A stretch of 64,000 nucleotides of DNA from Henricia sp. BOLD:AAB3569 (taxonomy: Eukaryota; Echinodermata; Asteroidea; Spinulosida; Echinasteridae), in assembly GCA_037783545.1 (NCBI GenBank), contig JBBELK010000316.1, positions 372,001 to 436,000 of the forward strand. The letters run 5' to 3'. The position numbers were made by a program, and so were the translations under genes. This document shows positions 56,366-64,000 of the stretch, in pieces. Under the pieces are notes generated by a model that was not told the origin of the DNA, made no database searches, and was given only the letters and a program-made list of their open reading frames with translations. The stretch's first letter is position 1. Every line of letters starts with the position of its first letter.

Positions 56366-58564
56366 TTAGTTACCAAGCTGTTTGACGTATTCGACACGCG
56401 CTGGATGCTCGTCTGCAGGTCGGTTGATGGCAGTCCAGACAGGGTCGCCGACGAAAAGACGCATGGCTTTGACGTAATTCTGTCAACAAAAGATACGAAA
56501 AGGGCAAATTCACAACAATCAGTTTTACTGCATGCACAGTCGAACCTGTCAAAATTCCTCAATTCGTAACTTTAACACGATTAACTTTAACATATATTGT
56601 GGGAGCACGTGTGGTCTAGTGGGTATACAGCCATGCTCGTGATCGAGGGGTTATGGGTTCGAGCCCCACTTGTGCCAACATGTTTGTGTCCGTGGGCAAG
56701 ACACCTAATTCCCAATTGCCTCGTCAACCCATATTTTAGAAGCTGTCAGGGGAATGCTACAATGTAAGTGCTGATAGGATTGTGCGCAACTAGCCAGGCA
56801 GCCACCTAGTTGAAGCGAGATGATTCTGGGAATTACATAAGGGCAGTGATAATAGTGGCTACGGCACCTTTGAATGACAGTCATGTTAGATACTGTGCGC
56901 CTTATAAATGCTGTACCATTATTATTATATACGTGTCGTGTTCATTTAATGTGCTACGTGACAGGTTGTTTTTGTTTGATTGTGCATGGCACGTGTATTG
57001 TACAATATTTTGCGAAGGGTTCTGAAATCTTTGTGAAATCAACTCCAGTCCTCGTCAAATCATCATTAGGCCATTTACCACTTGACTTGTAAACACGTTT
57101 CTGGCAATGTATAGTCACAGGAGCGGTTGACAAGGACTCGACTACTGTGGATGGCCTGTCAGTGTAGCAAATATCGCTCCGTGGCAGCCACCTCGGAGTG
57201 TTTTAAAGTAATCTCTTGAGGTGAGAAGATTCATACAATGAATGTAGAAATGACTTGGTCTTAACTGTTGGCCTATCACATTTGCCTTTTAAAAAATTTG
57301 TATTTTTTTTGTTGCCGAAAACAATCCTGACGTCCACTGGTTAACTTTGATTTGTACCTTGGAGTCGAGTGTGAATCGGTGGTATATCCCGGCTGGTAGA
57401 GTGATCAAATCGCCCTTCTGTAGCTCGATGCGCACCCATTTCTCACCCTTATTGCGCACATCAAAATATCCACTGCCCTCTAGTGCCAGACGAACCTCCT
57501 CATCTGCGTGCATGTGCTCCTTGAAGAATATCTTCAGCTTTTTTTGGTAAAAAAGAAAAACAAAGTTAACTGAACTCTGAAGTCTACTTTTAAACTTGTC
57601 GTTTTTTTCTACAAAACAAAGAAAAATGTCGGCATAGTTGTGAGGTCGCCACTCTATTCATCAGCCATTGCTCATCAATAGGGTAGCGAGGTCATGGACA
57701 TTGCGACTAACCCGTGTTTGTCCTCCAGATCTGGAAGAGAACAATAGAGCCTCATGCTATTCTGCTAACAGTCAGGGGCATTTCTGCATGCGGCTCTATT
57801 GTTCTCTCCTCGATCTGGAGGACAAACACGGAAGGGTCTCAAACCGTGACAGCGTGAAACTGCCCTATACCAACATCTACGTCAAGTAGCAATACTAGCA
57901 CTCGCCTTTTCCTCATAGTTGGGCAGCGTATCCTTTGCAATTTCGATGACATCATGATATGAGTAGCCTCGATCAGTCCTAATCTTAGCCAATGTGCCTT
58001 CCGCCTCCAGATTGTCAGGGTCCACCTACAGTGCATTGAAAATTTAGTTGGTCTTGGATTTTAATACAATAAAAAGGATGGGAAGCCTTTGTATAAAGAC
58101 TGATCCAGTAAGCCCCTCTCACGTAGAACCACGTCTTCAAAATGCGCAGAAGACATTAGATTGTTTAGATCGCCAAAACACAACGTGGATCACCATTTTC
58201 CTTCAAAATTATTATTATTATTTCTTTCTGGTAATTATTCATATCAAGGATTGCTCATTGCATAGTATCACTCGCAAGTGTGAGGAAAACCAAGAATTAG
58301 ACTTAGAAATGGCAGTTTTTAGGGTAGGCCTAGCCCCGCGAGCAGTGCTTCGGGTGGGCAAGCCCCACCCGAAGCACTGCTCGCGGGGCTAGGGTAGGCC
58401 TATTTAATAAGAAACATCCATTTTATTTTTAGTTTTAATCATACCTTCCAGTACAAAACACCGAGCTTTTTCAGGAAGTCCAACTCGAGAAACTGCGGCG
58501 GGTCAAGTTGGTGTGGCAGCCGCTGATCGTCATCAGAATCATCCATGTACCACGCACGCACCAT
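56366..58564 (-). CDS. ADI1: Acireductone dioxygenase (methionine salvage)
   Basis: Four exons on the minus strand: 58564-58445, 58025-57906, 57537-57358 and 56479-56366, all phase 0 and giving 177 residues (human ADI1 has 179). It starts [19 protein letters not shown] and ends at TAA 56368-56366. It is a cupin enzyme that oxidises the acireductone of the methionine salvage cycle to 2-keto-4-methylthiobutyrate and formate with Fe(II); the Ni(II) form is off-pathway. The metal ligands are present as H88, H90, E94 and H133 in HMHADEE and AGIYHRF, numbering as in mammalian ADI1. [17 protein letters not shown] and [18 protein letters not shown] are further family signatures. Intron 2 has a GC donor (AAG|GCGAGT). 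The start is the first ATG and matches the family N-terminus. The gene converges on the giant gene, about 2.5 kb from its stop. It acts in cytoplasm and nucleus in animals. Confidence 0.96.
56607..56930 (+). repeat. tRNA-derived SINE in ADI1 intron 3
   Basis: TGTGGTCTAGTGGGTATAC (A-box-like) and GGGTTCGAGCCCCAC (B box), then a unique body and a tail GCCTTATAAATGCTG with ATT repeats. It lies antisense to ADI1. Confidence 0.65.
57712..57831. repeat. Inverted repeat in ADI1 intron 2
   Basis: The arms CCGTGTTTGTCCTCCAGATC and GATCTGGAGGACAAACACGG are perfect over 20 nt. AGAGAACAATAGAGCC against GGCTCTATTGTTCTCT extends them. Confidence 0.75.
58207..58312 (-). repeat. SINE-family fragment in ADI1 intron 1
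   Basis: ATTATTATTATTTCTTTCTGG, CAAGGATTGCTCATTGCA and CACTCGCAAGTGTGAGGAAA match 5195-5300. Confidence 0.6.
58321..58401. repeat. Perfect GC-rich hairpin with flanking direct repeats
   Basis: The arms at 58331-58358 and 58364-58391 are perfect 28-bp inverted repeats (TAGCCCCGCGAGCAGTGCTT...) around a 5-nt loop. AGGGTAGGCC occurs on both sides (58321-58330, 58391-58400). It lies in ADI1 intron 1. Confidence 0.8.
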
Positions 58565-60050
58565 TTTTAGTAATAAAGTCTAGTTGCAATAAAGATGATC
58601 AATGCCGCTGCTGTATTGCAGTTGTCGTGGCGGCAGATTTCCCACAATCTGACAATACAGCTACAGTTCTAGTTTTGTTCAAACTCACTCAAGCATGTCA
58701 AGTCTCAAGCGGTACTTTCATCACACAGTGCCGGATGCCGCGACCGTGTAGCAAACATGCATAGAGCTATATGGCGCTATATTGTGTACACGCACGAAGT
58801 CGAAGTACTTCCGGTTCCACACTAGACTGGTCCCCTGTCCATGTGCTCACTAGTGGCGCAAATCCATATTAAAGAGGAAGAATCCCCCTTGACGAAAATC
58901 CAGCATTTAGGTTTTTTTCGATAGTCCAAACATCCCTCTTGCCGACATGGATTTTTATTATTTTTTAATTGTCGGTTTTAAGTGGATAAATTGCAAGCAA
59001 AAGTGCGCTTTTCGAAAATGAGATTTTCGAGATTTCTGAAACGCTCATTAGGTATTCATGATATGCGCGTGACCCCGTGACGCAATCCTGAGAAAGAGAA
59101 GTCAACACGATTGTTAGCTCCATACGTTTACACGCAAAAAACTTGGAAAACCAGCTCTGTTAGATGGTGTTTTTTGAAGAATTGTTTGGGTCCAAAAAGC
59201 CAGAGATATATGCCCAGTAGTTGCGTGGTTGTATGTTTTACCAGACACTATGAAAAAAAAGAAAAGCAGAAACATTTTCTTTATTATTTCGAAGAATGAG
59301 AAAAATGAGTCGCGTGAAGGTGTACTTATAGGCGAACTTGTACCGGGTAGGCTGCCGTGAGTTGGGTTAGGCCTATGTGTACGGCTAGGCTGGGTGTGTG
59401 CGCGCGTATAGGGGCTATGCATCACACATCACAATTTTTGAACTAGCTGCATGCGCAGTCTATTCATTTTCATTGACGATTCGGCACGTAAATCTGACGC
59501 AATTTAACAAGCATAACAGCAACCGCTTGATGAATTTTTGCAACAAAGGTATATTTGAAATCTGTTGCAGCTGGTCTGTTGTTGAAAGTGGTTTAACTCG
59601 AAATATATATTTTGATTTTTTTTCCCAAGTCGCTAACAACGGTCGAGCTGGTGCAACAGTCAACTTGAAGTTGACCAAGTACAACGCTCGACCGTTTGCC
59701 AACTGCCGCTGTGGCACTCATGTGTTTTGCTTCAGTAAAAATCATAACTTTGTCTCAGTCGTCTTTTTTTCCATCAAACTCTCACTGTTTCGTGGTTTAC
59801 AGTTCATAACAAGATGTGGACTCCTAAATTCATACCCAATAAAACTTTTTTTCAATTTCAAGACGGCCGTTCGTGTCAAAACCAACGGCCACGATTCACT
59901 GAAATTTACTTCAAAAGAACATCATTGTGAGCCACAATTTCATTTTTTGTTTCACAAAAAGATAACAATAAATTGTTATCATAATACAGAAAGTATTTTT
60001 CACGTTTGTAATTTATCTACCCTGTATATCCACCCTGTATATCAATGACA
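58565..60050. other. ADI1 upstream region, no gene recognised
   Basis: Presumably holds the ADI1 5' UTR and promoter next to 58564; no TATA or known site is identified. An imperfect palindrome at 59643-59695 (GGTCGAGC...GCTCGACC around GTCAACTTGAAGTTGAC) stands out. Its longest reading frame has no recognisable domain. Confidence 0.45.
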
Positions 60051-60182
60051 GCATGCAGCCCTAGCGCTGCGCGCGCGCCCTGTAAGGGCAGTGGCCGGCG
60101 ACGAGCGAAGTTCTTATGTGAGGTGCGGGAACCAGTCTAAAAACACGTGCTCCGTTCGCGCGTAATTTGAAGTGTGACAAAT

Positions 60183-60307
60183 ATGACTAGACTACCGTTT
60201 TGCGTGATGAGCCCCTCGGAAAATGGGCTTATAAATTCACAACTTATCCAGGTGGGCAGTAAATCATTGTACATCAGTCACATTTCTCGAGATGTAGCCC
60301 TTCTCAG
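60183..60307 (+). other. Possible first coding exon (weak)
   Basis: The ATG at 60183 opens 41 codons (MTRLPFCVMSPSENG...DVALL), running into AG|GTAGGT at 60306-60313. A CpG-rich stretch precedes it (60060-60130). No second exon or homology was established. Confidence 0.2.
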
Positions 60308-60423
60308 GTAGGTAGAGTTTCTAGAATTTGTATTGCAACTTTGAGGATAAAATGTTTGTTTTAGAAAAGATTAAACAAATAGGCCTAAATACTGCATGAG
60401 GAAGCCAAGCTATAGGACCTACG

Positions 60424-60535
60424 TTACGTCGGTATAGTCGCCTGGTCCGTAACCTCGCCACCCTCGTCATCAGCCATTGTTCATCGGGTGTTGATCAGGT
60501 TATACGGACCTGGCGACTGTACCGATATTTACGTA
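60424..60535. repeat. Imperfect inverted repeat
   Basis: TTACGTCGGTATAGTCGCC and GGCGACTGTACCGATATTTAC pair. The centre (CATCAGCCATTG) recurs at about 57660 in ADI1 intron 2. Confidence 0.6.
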
Positions 60536-60539
60536 ATTT

Positions 60540-63500
60540 GCCGGTCATGGCTCTTGTGATGAACAAAACACGAGACTAAAAAGTGTTTTCTAAGAAAATC
60601 TTTATTATTTTTTCCCCACTCATCTGCTCATAAATTGAAATTTGGGTTTTTCTGTCAAATCTGCAGTTACTGATGCTTGAAAAAAGAAATCAGATTAAAG
60701 AAACATTTATAATGATACAAAGTTTTGATTTTTAAAGATCTTGCCGAGATCTTTAAAATGGCCACGAGTTCATTAAATAAATCTTTACTTCCAGGAGTTG
60801 GGGCCGGGCAGTGTTGGTGCAAGCAGCCAGTGTCGGTTGATGCAAATGTTCAAATTTTTGAACTTTTCATACCTATAGCCTACTTTTCTCATGGCAGGTA
60901 TCGTACTTGCGGATGCAAGCAAGAAAACGTAATTCCAAACAGTACCCACAATGAGATTGTGCATGATGTATAAAAGTTATTTCAAAAATCTAAACGATAC
61001 ATCGTAATGTATCACAAACAGACTACAGTCACTGAAACACCCCAATGATGTGGTACTAAAGTTGGCATTCTTTCTTTGGGTCGTCTTGTTTCTGTTTAGG
61101 TCGTGTTTTGTAGTTTTTGTACTCCATTTGACTTTGAAAGAAGCGAACGGAGACATTCCCAGTAATTTTTTCCTAAATTTCTAATAATCACTTCTGCTTT
61201 ACCAAACATTATTAAACTGTAACGTTTTGCAAGCTAAAAGCTTGAGTTATGATGTTATGCCAAATACCGCAAAAATGTATTTATGTATGATTCTTTATGA
61301 ACAAACATTCAGTGTTTCCAATATTTCTTCTCAAATTAGTACGATCTTTACACTAAGTTTAAAAGAACACTCGTTAATTAAAGAATATCATGGCTAATAC
61401 ACATAACACAAGCGTAAATAAAGTGGCATGCTTTCTTGTATATGAATGTCACGATTTAAATGACATTATAAGTTCACATCATCAATCATATGGATATATC
61501 GCTGCTTGTATAAGATTTTCAATCCTTACTACTTGGTGCAGGCTACTTATTATTGAAAAGCACTGTGCTTAAATGCCATCTTTAAGCAAATCTGCAAAAA
61601 AAATACACCATTTACTAAATATCTCTAATTACTGTTTAATATGTTAACATTTTAAGAGATGGATGCTGGGATTGTTCCCATTGAACTACGTACTACATAT
61701 AAGTTATACATGTACATAAAATCATATTTGATAAACCTTTTGAACCATTTAACACGCAAAATTAAAAACGATTAACCAACTTCATACGGAATAGTAATTT
61801 GAGTATATGGATTATTCATTCTTGTACTTGTCGTACTGTGTCTATTCACCTATTAACAAACATTTCCATGCACAGTGGGCTAAATCTACGAACGTTTAAA
61901 GAACCTTAAGACTGACGATTTATTAAAAAAAAAATTAACAATTATATCATTTTTTATACATTATCGTCTTGTACTATACGTTTACATGATTGAGTTTTCG
62001 TTGATTACTTTTAAGTCACTCTTCTGTTGAACAAAGAGAAAATGTCACACAGATGTCCCACAAAGCTAATTATTTCCATCTACACTGTATCACAAATCAA
62101 ATGATAGTAAATTGAGATTGTATCATCTGCATTGACTACAGTATGTAAAAATATCATGGATACTTGCCTTAAGTATACTGGAAAGTTGTGAATTTCTTTA
62201 GTTTTTAAGTCAATATAAACCTTTGCTCACAAACAAAAACTTGAAATATCACATATAGTTAATTATTTCTGATTATTTCTGCATTCAAAACAGTATAGTG
62301 CATACCGCGTCGTGAATGGGCGAAAACTACTTCCATTTGTCCAGAGCATTATGGTAAGTAAACGTGAAATATCTTGCAATTATTAGGAAGGTTTCGGTCG
62401 CATACGGTTAGGCAAAACGACGACTATTAGTGAAATTTACGTCATCGATTTGTGCGTACTTGTGGCGTTTACACAAATATCCCAAGTGTTGTTTTGTTGT
62501 TTACACTGATAGCAACGCCTCTACACCTTAGTAAAAAAGGTGTCGTAATCACTAACCGTGCACACCGAAACCTCACTATTGTTAAATATTTTCATCGTAT
62601 CTTCGGCAACTATAAGACCTTATATGTCATTAACTATATAGAGTATTAGCTTTTACTTTATAATCAACTTAAGATGATAGATAAGATGTGATATTCGACG
62701 TGGGAGGGGAGAAAAAAAACACATACACAAAGTGCACACACAAATAAGGAGTGAAAATCTAGTCCACATATATCCGCCGAGTCGTCGTCCCCGTGACGAC
62801 AGCGGTGAACGGCAGGTCAACAAAATCTAGCATACTTATATTAGTTAATCATCGTTACTTAGTAAATAAAGCGTGCGTTCATATCACTTAAAGGTACACA
62901 CCGGCCTACTGTTTACATGATTTAATGATGTAGCAGCATTGACAATACTTTTTTAATGGTCGTTGTGAAAACAAAATCATCAAAATATCCCGTAATTTAC
63001 TTAAAAAGTGCAAAATTAACAAAAACGGTCAAAAGACGGGTTATACGCTTTACCGGCCGTTGCAACTACGCGCGAGCTTCACGACTTTGTCACAAACGAT
63101 TCGCTCTTTTCCTACTCGGGATATCTCAAATTTTCTGATCACGATTTCACTGGACAGCCCGGACGACCGATTATGAATTTCCGTTTTCTCTGGAGAAGTT
63201 AGCATTATTTTTTTTCTTCACGAACGTACACCAACCAACCCGCCGTGTGTGCACTCGGGATATTTGCCGTGCTGCGCGGCGAGATCCACCGTACATTGTA
63301 GTTTGCCATACTAGCACGCGCTCGCTGAGTCCCATTCTCCAGACTCTCGAAACAAATATTTCTGTTCGAATTTTCATACTTATGTTCAACTTTGTTTCAT
63401 ACCTGTATAACAAGTCTCTCTTTTGTCAACTACTTATAAATATTGTGGAAAAATCAGAGTTGAATTTGGTGCAGTTCTGCAGTAAGAAACTTTCATGCGA

Positions 63501-63540
63501 CTGGAGACATGCGACTGACACAAAACTAACTCGCAAGACC
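60540..63540. other. AT-rich region without a supported gene
   Basis: Only short frames are present. A GC-richer minus-strand stretch at 62760-62834 reads 24 codons to a stop and might be a terminal exon; nothing else supports it. Confidence 0.4.
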
Positions 63541-63542
63541 AT

Positions 63543-63581
63543 GTGACTTTTCGGAACCAGAATCTGGTTCCGAAAAGTCAC
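63543..63581. repeat. Perfect palindrome, 19-bp arms
   Basis: GTGACTTTTCGGAACCAGA at 63543-63561 and its exact complement at 63563-63581, one base apart. Confidence 0.85.
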
Positions 63582-63699
63582 GTGACCTCTGTTTTTTGAA
63601 AATTGCTAAAAAACGGCAAAATTCCGTTGTTTCTTTTCAGGATATGTTCAGTTTATTTCGGAAGGGCATTCAGAATCTGGTATGGGTCAATTTCGAGCC

Positions 63700-64000
63700 C
63701 AAACTAGCCCAACGAAGCCGATGTGTACCTTTAACGAAGATCGAACGAAGAGCGACCGCTAACGAAGATCGAATGAAGCCGTGGAAGGTCGTACATGTGC
63801 GTCGCGCATCAAGCGCTGAGCTTCAAGCGTCTAGACGCCCTGTGTGGTTTTCCAGCGGCGCGTCAAAAAACAACCCTTGCTAGGTGCTCGACGCACAACG
63901 CGCTTGTGCAACAGGCCCGCCGAATCGCTTCGTCGAACGAAGGGAGCCGTTCACATTACAAATTTGCTTCGTCGATTGAAGCGATCTCTTCGTCGAATAA
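63700..64000. repeat. Probable edge of a repeat, cut by window end
   Basis: Repeated CGAAGATCGAACGAAG / CTTCGTCGAA words in both orientations at 63737-63777 and 63933-63998 suggest part of an inverted-repeat element. Confidence 0.35.

Noticed and set aside
56607-56690. tRNA gene candidate in ADI1 intron 3
   Set aside because: The acceptor stem is imperfect and the sequence continues into a SINE body and tail.
59398-60048. 216-codon plus-strand open frame
   Set aside because: Low-complexity composition, no recognised domain, no promoter or splice context; likely chance in AT-rich DNA.
62316-62353. ATG followed by 12 codons and a GTAAGT donor
   Set aside because: Too short to support as an exon without a partner.
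62760-62834. Minus-strand terminal exon ending VTGTTTRRIYVD
   Set aside because: GC-richer than its surroundings but only 24 codons, no clear acceptor and no homology.
63171-63413. 80-codon minus-strand frame
   Set aside because: No domain or neighbouring exon; near repeat-like sequence.
1-64000. CRISPR arrays, operons or bacterial features
   Set aside because: Introns, SINEs and animal domains show a eukaryotic genome; the regular repeats are protein-coding modules.

Overview
The window is nuclear DNA of an animal. It holds spliced genes with GT-AG introns, extracellular EGF, von Willebrand D (VWD) and LamG modules, tRNA-derived SINEs and many short inverted-repeat DNA transposons. Domain content and repeat style suggest a marine invertebrate deuterostome, possibly an echinoderm. 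That is an inference; nothing here fixes the species.

From base 529 (possibly 486) to 53870 the plus strand carries what I read as one enormous gene of at least 27 coding exons. I rebuilt it exon by exon: every junction keeps frame, and the visible coding sequence is 36,872 nt, about 12,289 residues. The protein order is: (1) ten complete two-part glycine-rich/beta modules plus the first half of an eleventh (529-20010); (2) a long EGF-like array built on a four-EGF super-repeat (19990-30312); (3) one isolated domain resembling a bacterial-type secreted-protein repeat (31443-32459); (4) nine copies of a roughly 630-residue cassette EGF pair - VWD - LamG-like - C8-like (32929-52640); (5) one transmembrane helix (52662-52739); (6) a 376-residue cytoplasmic tail with LPxY, SH3-ligand and NPxF-type motifs and a C-terminal PDZ ligand. 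The repeats sit in giant exons (5.1, 8.0 and 9.1 kb), while a few repeat copies are split by small introns. I do not recognise this architecture as a named protein. It looks like a giant apical-surface or adhesive cell-surface protein; that role is inferred from the domains only.

Downstream and convergent, on the minus strand at 56366-58564, is a complete four-exon ADI1 gene (acireductone dioxygenase, methionine salvage). It has 177 residues, all four metal ligands, and one intron with a GC donor.

The introns and flanks are full of non-autonomous mobile DNA: TA-flanked, TTAA-flanked and TTA/TAA-flanked MITEs, long fold-back elements, perfect hairpins and a tRNA-derived SINE family. One MITE is nested inside another (31839-32288). 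The last 5.4 kb (58565-64000) has no convincing gene; three short exon-like stretches there are reported only as weak candidates.
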